64,000 nucleotides of DNA from Chrysomallon squamiferum (lineage: Eukaryota > Mollusca > Gastropoda > Neomphalida > Peltospiridae). Each line of letters opens with the position of its first letter. Position 1 is the first letter of the stretch. This document shows positions 14,889 through 26,591 of the stretch, in pieces. Both the position numbers and the translations under genes were made by a program. The notes below the pieces were generated by a model. That model had not been told where the DNA came from and did no database searches. It was given only the letters and a program-made list of their open reading frames with translations. The stretch is from assembly GCA_012295275.1 (NCBI GenBank), contig CM022672.1, forward strand, positions 21,409,128 through 21,473,127, given 5' to 3'.

Positions 14889-15587
14889 TATATACAAATA
14901 ACTGACCACATCAATGAAAACATTTATACTTTTTTGTTTAAAAAATGTTTTGGATATATATATGTATTGATATATGTGTCACTTGTGTGTGTATATATAT
15001 ATATATAAAATAGAAAAATTGCTTCCTATTCTATATAGATCATATTTTATATAATGTTTTAAAGTAATTAGAGGGGAGTAAGTTCTAGCAAGATAGATTA
15101 AGATGACTGCCTCCTATTGGGAGCTTTTGTTAGCACTAGGGATTGTATGGTCATGTGACATGACCATATATGGCAACTGCTGCTTGGAATTTAAGGGGAA
15201 ACTCTCAGAGAAAAGCATTGCACTCAGGACAGGGACATTGTAGGACCTTAAAAATAACTAGTTAAAGTGGCGACACAGGTCGTGTGGTTTTTTTTGTATT
15301 GGTTTGATGTTTTTTGTTGTAAAATTGTGATTTGTTTAATGAACCTGGTTAGTTGTCCTCCTTGGAGACGCCAAAGTTACAATGTGGTAAACATATACCA
15401 GAATTAACTAATATTACAGCCCTTGAATTTGAAACCCCATCTTGTTTGTTATTCCTTGGCTAGTGGTAGATATTACATATATACTACAACAACCTGTGGG
15501 TCTGAGATAGATAGGCTTGCCTTACTGCCCTAACCTCCCCCCGTTACATATATATATATATGCTTATACTTATACATACATACATAT

Positions 15588-15636
<49 letters not shown>

Positions 15637-18600
15637 TACATACATACATAAACACACATACCTTTTAAAAAATATATATATATACACACACACAGAAAAC
15701 CTATTTTCTAACCTTTCAAACAGTGAAATAATGAATGAACTAAGAAGCATAGAAGAAGCCGAAAGACCTGTTACAGGACAACAAAATCGCAGTAACATCA
15801 ACAACTTCTTTGTCAAACATCTCACTGAACCAGCTGGCAGCAGTGGTAGGGAAAATGTCCCTTCTAATGTTGACAGTGTTGAAGAGCATCGCCCTGAATC
15901 AGTGGTGGTTGAGGTGCAGGGGTTGTTTGAACAACACAGGGTTTCCTCCATACTGCAGTCAGCAGCATTCAGACGTCAGCTTGAGTCTGCCATCAGAGGA
16001 AGCATTACATCAGCTACAAGTCGTGCATCACCAGGACCATCTCGAGTCTCATACCAGATCAGAAATGAATCAAGAGTTTCTACCCCAGTGACATCCAGAG
16101 CATCATCCCAGACTGTGGATAATGTAATTCAGTCAACATCATCTCAACAAGTTCCTGTTCCACAACCACATAGAAGAAGAATAGCAGCAGCAGCAGCAAC
16201 AGCAACAGCGTCTGCTCCAGATTCAAGAGTTCCTACTCAAGATAATTTGCTTTCCAGTGATTCACCAAGCATTGCTACAACAAGTGATGAAGGTAATTTT
16301 ATAATTATTGTTGTTGTTGTGTTGTTGTTTATTAATTTATTATTATTATTATTATTCATATATTATTATTTTTATAATTATTATCATCATCATCATTATT
16401 ATTATTCATTTATTATTATTGTTATTACTGTTATTTTATTTGAAGTATATCTTCTATTTAAAGCATCTCTGATTAAGGGACAGAAGCAAATTTGGCATAC
16501 AACCTAAATTTCTTGGTTTTCTTTTTAAATGAATTTATTTTACTTTGATAATTATACCCTCTGTGATGACTGTCCCCTTTTCTTTTGAAATACAAGATCA
16601 GTGCATAAACAAAATACTTGTAGTATATGGCTCTATAAAAGTTTAAAGAATAAGTATAATTATAATATTTCAGTGTCTATATATAAATAAACCAACCCTA
16701 AAACACCAACACTTTAGTTCATTTTATGAACAATATTAATATAGTAATCAGATCTTGAGTATACAGTTTGAAATAATTTGATCTTTTTAAAAATTGTTCT
16801 GATACAATGAATATTTCACTTGTAATTTAAATTTGGTATTCGTTTTGCTTTATTTGAACAGATTCTTCTGCAGATGAAATCAGTCCACCTGATATTGGTG
16901 TCTGGAGACCTGTTACTGATCGGTATTTATTCTTTTTAAAATGCTTATTAATTTAATTTTTTCAAAGCAGTAAAACAATGCATGCTTTTAAAATTATGTC
17001 ATTTTAATAATACATCCACTGTTCCATGGTCATTATTTACCATTTTGATAACAAACACTATCTTTGCAATTAGATATCATTAAATGCATCATCAATCCTG
17101 TTTGTTGATACAATTTTGTGTCCAGTCTACTACAAATAAATAAACTGTAAAGACTTATTTATGTACAATATAGATTTTCAGTTTATATAATAATTTTTTT
17201 TTGAATATAATAATTGTTAGATAAGTTTCAAAGCATGCCTGTTCAAATATATAAGTTATGTCTGGAATCATCATAACAGTTCAAATGTATTCTTATTTCA
17301 ATAACTTAATGATTAAAAACAATAATTTATTTATTTTGTTTATATATTTAAAGCCCAGCACAGGCAATATCGTGGGAAAATGTGACTCAGATTCAGAGAG
17401 AAGAATTGGTGGAGGAAATCAGTGAACTTCTTCATCATCGCTTAGTGTCATCAACACTGGAGGGTGAATTCCGGGGGATGCTGGAAGTTCAAATGCAGGT
17501 GTGTACAGGTTTATTATACAGATATGTAATAATAGCTATGCTTTTTATTTTGTATTAATTTTCTACAATTATTGTGTGAAAAAATTAAACTGTAATATAA
17601 TAATACAATTTATTTTGATTTATTTTTCTATAGTTATTGTGTGAATGAATTCACTGAAATCATAACACTTCTTTTTATTTTGTATTATTTTTTATAGTTA
17701 TTTTATCATTATATAATAAGACAAATTATATATATTTCCAAATGATGAACAACTGGTGGTACAATTATATTGTAATTTTCTTTATAATCTGTACATTTTA
17801 CAGACTAACAATATTTTGTATTATTTGCAATAAAATAAAACATAAATAATTCATATAATTATAATATAACATATCTAGAAAGAGATAAGTTAATAACTTG
17901 GGTGAAAAAGAAATTATAAAATATTTATATATATATTATTATTATTATTATTATAAATAAGATAAAATATCGTTCAGAATATTATTTATTGATTTGCTTT
18001 GTTGTGTAATGAATAAGCTATTTGTAGGTTACTCCTGTCGATTAACTTTAACAAATTATATGTTTTTAGACATGACTGGATGTAAATTACAGATAATGAC
18101 AGACCTATAATAAATTATCTTATTGAGGAAGGGAGATAATTCTGTGAAGAGGGGTTTAATTTCATCATTGTAAAAATGAACTGAATGTGTATTTAATCGA
18201 ACCTTGGGACAAAAAATGTCATATAAGAAGTGAGCAAGAGAATATGTTAATAAACCAGTTTCAAATTTAACTTCAAATTTTGGCGAAAGCTCAATTTTAA
18301 TTAAAATAAAGAGAAACTTCAAACTCCAGAATTTTATTTCAAATAGTTAAGACAAAACTGTCAAAAGGTTAGATTCACTGGCACAATCTGTGCAATGATC
18401 TTGGAAGACTGATATAAAATGTATCCTCAAATTCATGTTAATTATTTGTGTTTAATTTTCAATATTTATTTATTTACTATTTATTTTTTATTTTTTATTT
18501 TTTTCAATAATTTAAACATAACTTTTTTGTAATTCAGAATCGTCTTCAGAACATGGAATTTGATGGTGAAAATGTGGCCAACTTTGTGCGCTCGATTCCA

Positions 18601-20259
18601 AGAACACAACCAATCATACATAATGATTTCAGCCATCTTGGGCTACAGCCTCCAGTGGATAATCTTGACAACATTTCAGTGACCAGTCTCAGTGCTACAG
18701 CAGTTCCTTACACTCATGTAAGTTATTCTTCTTCATTTTATGACAGTCGTTATTGTTTATTTTGTATTCTTTTTTAAATTCTTAATTTTAAAATATAGCT
18801 AAGATGACAAAAATAGGCTGAATACATTTTACTTCTGAATGATAGATTTTGTGTATAAAAATGTGTTATCAGTGATCATTTGCTGCTAATAATAAAGTAT
18901 GATTATTCTGACTGAAATTAAACAAATAAATATATCTTGTATATTATGTAGTTCAGGTGTGTTATTTGGTATTATATTTATATGTGATAAAAAGTTTTTT
19001 GTTACAATTAATATATGATTATTCAGCATAAAAAATTCATAAATACATAATCAAGTCTGAGTATACTGCCAAAATAATCACAATCATTACCTTTTATGAT
19101 TACATTCTTTTATATACAGTTATATATTTTATTTGCTATTCTGTTTATGTGTGATAAATGTTTTCATGATGTAATGTATGATTACTCAGCTTAAAAAATA
19201 TCCAAATACATTTTGTATGCATCTAGATGACGAGTCTTTTAATAATAAAGTTTCTGAGGTCTCATGGAGATTATCTTCAACCACATTCAGCAACAGGAAT
19301 TAATTTTGAAAAAACAACAAATAACCAGAAAATATTTCCATTTGTTGCTGATCAGTATTAATACATGCATCACCTGTTAGATTATAGAAAACTGGATTGA
19401 AACATTTATTTTCTATTCACAGAGTAATTTATATCTGAGTCGTGAAATTCAGAGTCTTAAGGCACAGTTGGCAGAGATGAAGAACATGATCAAATTGAAC
19501 TTTGACCTTTCACTGGATATCCAGCGTGCTGTGAGGCAAGAAGTGGCTGCTGGGCTTGCAATGGCTGCAGGTTTGTGTTCAGAATGTATTTACAGTCCTG
19601 ACGTGCTGGTGGTTTAAACTGTTAGATAAATCTAATGGATGTATTCATTGTATTCACAGTAATCTTTTGTGAATTTTGGAATAATAGTACTAGTACTCAA
19701 TACCATTTATGAAAAAATCCAAGTAATCAAATTATACTTCAGTAAACTGCCAAAATTATCAGTCATTATTACCTTTTATAATTACATTTTTTAATATATA
19801 TAATATAGTTATTTCTTGAGATAACAACATTTTTAGTTTATAATTATAATTTTTATTTGTTTATCCATTTATCACATATGTATATTTGGAAGATTCAGAA
19901 CTGTTTTTTTTTTTAAATGTATTGCTGAGGGTTTTTTATTTGATATTGCATTATTTATTAGATTTTTTGTTTGTTAATTTGTTAATTTTTTTTTGTTAAT
20001 TTTTTTTTTTTATCATTTCTTCACAGGAGACAATAATGTAAAAGCTGCATCACCATCATCCACATTCTCCGTGCCAATCAGTGACAGTCACTGTGTTATT
20101 TGTCTGGAGAACCACTCTGACACTGTGCTGTATCAGTGTGGACACATGTGTGTGTGTTATGCATGTGGCAAACATCTTTTGTCTCTTCAGTCAAAATGTC
20201 CAATGTGTCGGGCTCCAATTAAAGACATCATCCGTGCTTACAAATGCTCAAATGAATAA
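14567..20259 (+). CDS. RING-finger E3 ubiquitin ligase, Neuralized-type RING, eight exons
   Basis: Exons: 14567-14724, 15724-16292, 16862-16922, 17354-17498, 18538-18717, 19423-19570 and 20027-20259 carry the coding sequence; they sum to 1,494 nt and 497 aa, with all junctions GT-AG and in phase. (Seven coding exons are resolved; an eighth, alternative, is listed separately.) I chose the ATG in AACCATGG rather than the upstream in-frame ATG at 14,513 because of its context. The C-terminus (residues 443-481) is a RING: C-x2-C-x11-C-x-H-x3-C-x2-C-x10-C-x2-C, with the stretch CGHMCVCYACGK, very close to Neuralized and related ligases, which transfer ubiquitin from an E2. The N-terminus is Ser/Thr-rich. 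Two related helical motifs occur, at about 113-143 (EQHRVSSILQSAAFRRQLE) and 278-307 (HHRLVSSTLEGEFRGMLE). A predicted coiled coil lies at 372-410. No Neuralized NHR domain or transmembrane segment is seen, so this is not Neuralized itself. Substrate is unknown. Confidence 0.85.
14804..14884 (+). repeat. (TC)n microsatellite in RING gene intron 1
   Basis: An almost pure TC dinucleotide tract about 240 bp downstream of the RING start codon. It mirrors the GA tract on the other side of the shared promoter. Confidence 0.95.
15060..15545. mobile_element. Possible LTR or SINE-like insertion in RING gene intron 1
   Basis: About 480 bp that is clearly less A+T-rich than the intron around it and contains no coding frame. 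It includes a 23-bp inverted repeat at 15,146-15,168, a TTTAAGGGG stretch, a GGCGACACAGG stretch and a right end of CCCCCCGTTACA before a TA repeat. An end in GTTACA is common for invertebrate LTRs, but I could not find a matching TGTAAC start or a target duplication. It may be a decayed solo LTR or a non-autonomous element. Confidence 0.3.
18963..19812 (+). repeat. Decayed internal duplications around exon 6 of RING gene
   Basis: Two repeated blocks sit in the introns around the exon at 19,423-19,570. Block one: about 18,963-19,046 and 19,131-19,218 share TATGTGATAAA and TATGATTA.TCAGC.TAAAAAAT in order, offset by about 170 bp. Block two: about 19,048-19,126 and 19,724-19,812 share ACTGCCAAAAT.ATCA and ATTACCTTTTAT.ATTACAT, on either side of the exon. 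They indicate old local duplications of intron sequence. Confidence 0.6.
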
Positions 20260-20950
20260 CAAAATACTACTTGAGAAGACTTGCTACCATACTTTAAAAT
20301 AAATAACAAATGAATAAATATATGTGGGTAAGTAAGTGTAAATAAATAAATAAAATGTACAAAAGTGAGTACGTAAATAAATAAATAAAATTATTGTTTA
20401 AACTACGTTGTCACAATGTGTTTTTGGCTGGAAAAATATGTGAATGCTGATAAAACCATCTTTATTCACATACACCCCCCATCAAAAGCAGCTTTACCTG
20501 CTCAGGTACAGCATGAACATACTCAAAATATTTCATAACTTCAGAAATGTTTGGCGTGGAGCAGTAGTTCACCTATCATCTGGAAGCTTAGGACAAAAGT
20601 AACAATGTGCATCCATGAAAAATATTTATATACCTGTAAATATGTTAAAAGTGAATTAATTAAGCTTGTAAAGCATGAAACGGATGATATTTTTCCCCAA
20701 TTTTTTATGATAGATTATGCAATAACAATAAACAATTTTTTGAAAATAATTAGTCTATTTGATGACATCATGATATACAGACTTCAAATTAATGCTGTCG
20801 ATTGCCCAAGAAACAGAAATGTATATAATTTAGTATAATTTTGTATGTTGTTTCAGTTTTTTCTAATGTGTAACAGATCTTTAGAATAAATTGTAAAAAT
20901 ACTGAAATAAATTAAACTTTTGTGATCATTTTGTTTGTTCTTATTTGGAT

Positions 20951-20988
<38 letters not shown>

Positions 20989-21768
20989 TTTTAACATACA
21001 CTAACAGCTATTTTAAAATACTAAATACAATTGAATTATTTATTGTTTTCCAACAGCCATGACTAGTCTAGTTACCAGAGAAAGCCAAGAGAAAAAAAAA
21101 AATGATCTGCATCTTGCTTCACATTGTCTGCCCTGGGGTTTATTACTGCATCTCATCTAGCACATACAGCTTATTATGCTGGTGCTATTGTTGTCAAAGA
21201 CAAAAAGCTTACAGAGAATATCCTTGATGATTAGTTTTACTTGCATGCACAGAGATTAATTGGACTCTTCTGGAGTTTCTGTTACATCTGCTGCTTTAAC
21301 AAAAAGAAAAAAAAAAGTCATTTTTAGGAATTTACTTTATTGGTAATTTGTCCAGTGTTGTTGGGATATTATTTATTTTTTTACTTTAGAGCTGGAATAG
21401 TCACCTCCATGAACTTGTCAGTGCATCTGATTCATAAACTATCTCACGTTTGACAGTCTGCTATAATTAAATACAACTACATATTGATTATTTACTGTGA
21501 AAGTCAGAACAATGTAAGTTCATCAGAAAATATATTCTTTTAAAAGAATGAGATAATAAAGGAAAATGGATTTTTCTTCATCAGTAATTAAGATGTTGAT
21601 GATAGATTTCCTTGAATATAAAGAATATAGTTGATATAATAGTAATATTTTTAAATTAACATAAATTAGGCCAACAACTTTTACCTCTACTCTTTGTTTT
21701 GTGACAGTATTTCCAAGTGTTTTGTTTAAATTTTCAGTATTTATTTCTTCTTTATTTATATTCAAGAT
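20260..21768 (+). other. 3' UTR and downstream flank of RING gene
   Basis: Directly after the stop codon the sequence has several AATAAA polyadenylation-type signals inside AAATAAATAAATAAA runs (20,298-20,390) and again near 20,883-20,910. The remainder includes an (AT)n at about 20,957-20,984. The patch at 21,060-21,300 is slightly richer in G+C, but no exon could be defined in it. Confidence 0.5.
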
Positions 21769-21837
21769 ACTTTGTGTTACACATGTGGCAAACAGCTGTT
21801 GTCCCTCATATCAAAATATCTATATTTGAAACTCTAG
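21769..21837 (+). pseudogene. Decayed copy of the RING exon
   Basis: In the frame starting at 21,769 the sequence reads TLCYTCGKQLLSLISKYLYL and then stops. The real RING exon reads CYACGKHLLSLQSKCPMC at the same place. At nucleotide level CATGTGGCAAACA and other blocks are identical over about 50 bp, with roughly three quarters of bases matching. The last two zinc-binding cysteines are lost (CPMC became YLYL) and a stop follows. This looks like the remnant of a tandem duplication of the gene's 3' end, about 1.6 kb downstream of the working exon. Confidence 0.65.
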
Positions 21838-21971
21838 TTTGTGAAAATAGTTGACTTTAATTTCTTTGTCAATATCAATGTTACGAAGTTTAGAGAAAAA
21901 AAAAAAAAAATGCCAATTTATTTATGTTTATCTCTGACAACCTTCACAGGATTTCTTAGAAGGTTTATTTT

Positions 21972-22003
<32 letters not shown>

Positions 22004-22454
22004 TGCACACACACATCACACACACACACATACACATCATATTTTGTATTTAGAGGTAATTCTACATAAGAAAACTTCTTTTATAATTATAAAAATAAAA
22101 ACTCAAAACAATACAAAGTTCTGTGCCACTAGAAGCATCATTTATTCATGGTGAAACATTTAAAAGTTTTACAAACAAAAAAAAAAACTGTTCACTGCAG
22201 AAACCCAACCAGAAAACAGCAAAACACAGACGACTAATGAAAATGAGATAGTTGTGTTGTCTCTGTATTTAAATACATACACAGCATATTAACAAATGTA
22301 TTTACACATACCATGTTCAGTCAAAATATAAACTATTGAGTAACAATAACAATTGAATATGTACACTGAATTTGTTATATCACTTTGGATATTGATACAA
22401 CCAGAATAGGTACATAGTGTTCAGATAACAAGTATTACTAATGTAGATACATAT

Positions 22455-22458
<4 letters not shown>

Positions 22459-22492
<34 letters not shown>
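22459..22492 (+). repeat. Poly-A tract
   Basis: About 34 A, 170 bp upstream of the candidate alternative last exon. Confidence 0.95.
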
Positions 22493-22496
<4 letters not shown>

Positions 22497-22659
22497 TGCC
22501 ATTTTTAAATTCCTGATAGCATTGTATAAATTCTGTATGATATGGCCAAGATTTCTGAACATGTTAAATAAAATAGCACAAAGTAATGTAGCACTAATCA
22601 AAGAAAAATAATAATGCATATCAATCTGCTGGTGTTATAAAATAATTTTGTTTTTTCAG

Positions 22660-22751
22660 CTGTGGCTATCCAACCTGGCTCACCAAGACACCAATACAAT
22701 GATAATGATTATGATGTTGGTAACGTGAAAAACATAAAACTGGAAGAATAA
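22660..22751 (+). CDS. Candidate alternative last exon of the RING gene (RING-less isoform)
   Basis: A strong acceptor (poly-T then TTTTTTCAG) at 22,659 opens an exon reading AVAIQPGSPRH, then an Asn/Asp/Tyr-rich stretch and KNIKLEE before TAA at 22,749. It needs one base from the previous exon to complete its first codon; the RING gene exon ending at 19,570 leaves exactly one base (G). Splicing 19,570 to 22,660 would replace the RING by a 31-residue tail. AATAAA signals follow near 22,866 and 22,880. It could instead be the last exon of an unknown plus-strand gene, or a relic left with the decayed RING copy upstream of it. Confidence 0.4.
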
Positions 22752-23284
22752 AAAAGAAAAGCTTTAACAGGTCTTGGATGAAAGACTCAGCCAACTTAAA
22801 ATGTGCCTTTAGATACTAAAGATACTGTGTAAGTGATGTATAAATAATTTTTGAAATGTGAAAATAAAATTTGATCAAAAATAAAAACAAAGAGTTTTGA
22901 AAAGAGAAAAGAAATATTACCCAATAAATTTTTGGTTTAAAAACAAATATATTGATTAATTTATGCACAAAGAAACAGATGACGGCACATTTCAATGTTT
23001 AATTACTTCTTTTTTATAATCAACAATAGGTGAAAGTTGACAGGAATTTAAATAAATCTAAATATCTGAAAGTTTTGGTTACAAAAATATGTGTAAAGTG
23101 AGATATAGAAAAAATTACCATACAGCATCTACACAAGTTTCTCAGTTTCAAATGCATCTATTTGTTACTACTGCAGAATCTTCCATAAGAGGAACAAAAA
23201 ATTACTTCACTTGATTGAAGATTAAAAAAAAAAAAAAAAAAGAAAGAAAGAAAGAAAGAAAAAAAAAAAATGAATAATGGATGT

Positions 23285-23322
<38 letters not shown>

Positions 23323-25599
23323 CCAATCATACAATCTTACATCAGGGTTATTTAAATCACAATTTTGTTTAGGCATTGTTTTCGTTGTCCTCAGGTTGGA
23401 ATTTTCATCTGTCATTTACATTAACAGTTTTAACCAGCAACAAAAAGATTTGAAAAAAAAAAAGGAAATTCAGTCCTTCTGCCAACCATTCACCCACACT
23501 CTAAATCAAATAAACTTTCTGCAATTGGAAAAAGTTCAAAAATTATTTTTTGACAATGCAAGTGCTAGTTTGGAGTGATATAAAATTGAGTAATTTAAAC
23601 ATATAAATTATATTTATTTTGTGATTTTGTTTCATTTTTCATTTGATTTGTTTTGATTTAATTTTAATTTTATTTGTTGGCATTTAATACCATTGATCCA
23701 GGAATAACACTGTCTCATTACAGTAATCTTTTCAGTTATGGGACTGTATTTATTTTAAAATATCTTTTATTATTTCTGTTTCTTCTTTTTTTCCTTTCTT
23801 CAGATATACTTTATTTCATTTCATTTCATTTCATTTCAACTGCTTGCATTGTTTGCCCTGTTCCATAAACAATAATCCAATAAAAAAAACCTTGACATTT
23901 TTCACTCCACAAAACAATAACCAATTGCTTTCACTGATAGCACATCCTTTACAAGTCCACCATTTTGACCAGTAAAATCCATTATGACAACACAAAAACA
24001 ATGAGGGAAAACAATCTTTGTTACAACCAACCATTATCAAAGGACACTTGCAGACCCATAAGGACACTTCAATTTTCACATACCTTAACAACATTTTTTT
24101 CATTCTTCTTCATATATCATCTGATCTCTAAAGATGAACATGAAGACTACTCCTCATATTAATTCTCGTTTTCAACAAGCTGTGCATTTATTTCAAGGCC
24201 ATTTCAGTACAGGCATATTTAAATGGTTATTGTTAACAACAAGTGAATGCCAGTGTTAAATAATAAATCAAATAATCACGTAATGTAATACTTCACATTG
24301 ATAAAACGCAATTATATATTAAAGAAAAAGAGAGACAATTTCAAATACATCAGTAATTATGTTTAATTTATCTGCCAATAACTGAAAACATTCCAAGGTT
24401 TTTAAATAAAAGCATTACATTTTCAGTTAAATGAATCTGTAATGTTTTATTTAATAACAATTTTTTAATATTTATTTATTTAAAATCTTCATTAATGCTT
24501 GATCCAGCATTAAGTATAATTTTTTTTTTAGAATTAATCAAGTATTTTTTTCTTTCTAAGAAATTTTACATTTTCATTTACTTTGAAGTCTTCAGTATTT
24601 GCTTAAACTGAAACAGTAAAAGAAATTTGTATATGAAGAAAACAAACCTAACAAAATGATAATGAAATATATTTTAAATGTAAAGTGTTGTAGTTAAACA
24701 GAGACAGCACATTATTTCAGCCTTTATTCAGATTACAAACTTTTCCATACTTTTAGAATATCAATATTGTTAATTCTCATTAAGGTAACAACTTTTCATA
24801 ATAATCTACCAAAAGTTCAGAATTAGACAAATTTTATTATTATAATGAATTGTCATACACCAAATATGTCACAAAAAATAACAAACAAAAAAAGGAAAAT
24901 TTAACTGCTATTTTAATTATTTAATTACATATAATTTAAAACTCCAGTTTAAATTTATATGCCTTACATTAATCTACATTTTAACAACATTATTATTATA
25001 ATTTATTTATATTTTATATTATGATTTATTAATATTATGTCTTTCAAATAAATAATTTTTGTTCATTCAATGCCCTATGAAATTATCTCTTATGATGCTA
25101 CAAAAATGTACATTTTGTATGTATATTTTTACTTTCTTTTTTCGTTTCTAAAATCAATACATTTATGACATCACTGCGCAGTTTTTCTTCAGCCTTAGCA
25201 GGAGAGAGAGAGATATTGTTTATATGTTTGTCACATATAATTACATAATAAGGATAATTACAAGCCAGCAATGAAAAATGGACCTAGCAGTAATCACTTT
25301 CAAAACTGTAATTTTGTCTGTGATGCTTGAACAAGATAAAAATAAAACAGAATTATCAAGCATTACAAATGCCTATCAAAATGAGCACAAACATTATTCA
25401 GTTTGATGTTGAAAGTGATTTGTCACAAAAATTACAAATTTAGTTGACCAAAGAATGTGTGATATGTGATGCATGTTACATATTATCTTAATTTATGTGC
25501 TCATTTCATGCTCCTTCATCTTAGCAAACTTGTTTTTAATGAAATGCAAAATAAACAAACACAAAAAAAAAAAAAAAATAAAAAAATAAAAAATACTGC

Positions 25600-25860
25600 A
25601 CTTCCTATTATATTATCTAAACTTTTAATAACATGTCCAAAATAATCACTGACTATTCATTTATATTATCTAATCTTTTACATATGCCTAAGAAAAATGA
25701 TTGCCTCTTGTTTTATATTATTTAAAGTTTAGAAAACATGAAAAAAGCATTCATTTCATCTTCTTTTATATTACTTTTAATAATATGCAAAAGCAACCAT
25801 TTTATTTACTTTCATATCAGTGAAAATTTTAATATGCAAAAAAAAAAATAAAAAGCATCG
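25600..25860. repeat. Decayed tandem repeat, about 50-55 bp unit
   Basis: Successive segments begin with a variant of TTATATTATCTAA, then TTTTA, ATATGC or ACATG, and then an A-rich end. Starts are visible near 25,610, 25,663, 25,714 and 25,768. Similarity is loose, so the unit length is approximate. Confidence 0.4.
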
Positions 25861-26558
25861 CAGTCTATAGCATTATCAAAATATTTATGTTTATTTATGC
25901 ATTCATAATATCTATGCTTTCAATAACAAGCTCAAGACTATCACTGCATGATCTTCCATTTAAATTTTTTATTAATAAGTGCAAAACCTTTTATTTCTTC
26001 TTTTCCTTTCATTCTAAAATATTTAAATAAAATTATTTTACAATCCCTTTGCAGCATGTTAGATTGGCACTATAAGCATCTAGATCCAAAGTTTTTAACT
26101 AGCTTCATTCTGAATTAAATAGATTGTAATTTAAGGAACACATTATTCCATTTCAAGAACAGACTACTAATTTAACAATTAGTAAATCAAATTAATTGTT
26201 TTTTACATTATATGTATACTAGTGACACCTTTATTCATTTACAATAGAGATCAAAATAATATTTTTATATATTGATATATCTAAAGATTTTAGCCTTTAC
26301 ATTTCAAATGTTATGTTAGACAATTAAAATCTGAATACTGAAATAGTTTTTCTTTTTAAAATTATTTATTTATTGTTTTTTGTTATTCATTATAACTTTA
26401 GATTTGGTGCAAATTTCTATGGCTATAGTCAAAAAAATAAAGAGTGAACTAACAATAAAAACAAAATGGAATGAGATGAAATAAATTAGTAACTGCAGAT
26501 GTAATAATACATTTTTTTTTTTAATAATAATAATGAAATTTAAAAGCCTATTAATAAC

Positions 26559-26591
<33 letters not shown>

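Noticed and set aside
15560-15723. Upstream extension of the RING gene exon 2 frame
   Set aside because: It is TA/CA repeat; a good acceptor at 15,722-15,723 starts the exon in the correct phase.
15544-15951. Minus-strand 135-codon frame
   Set aside because: Antisense shadow of RING gene exon 2 plus a TA/CA repeat.
23831-24103. Cys/Trp-containing minus-strand frame of 90 codons
   Set aside because: No ordered cysteine motif, no splice signals and no family recognised.
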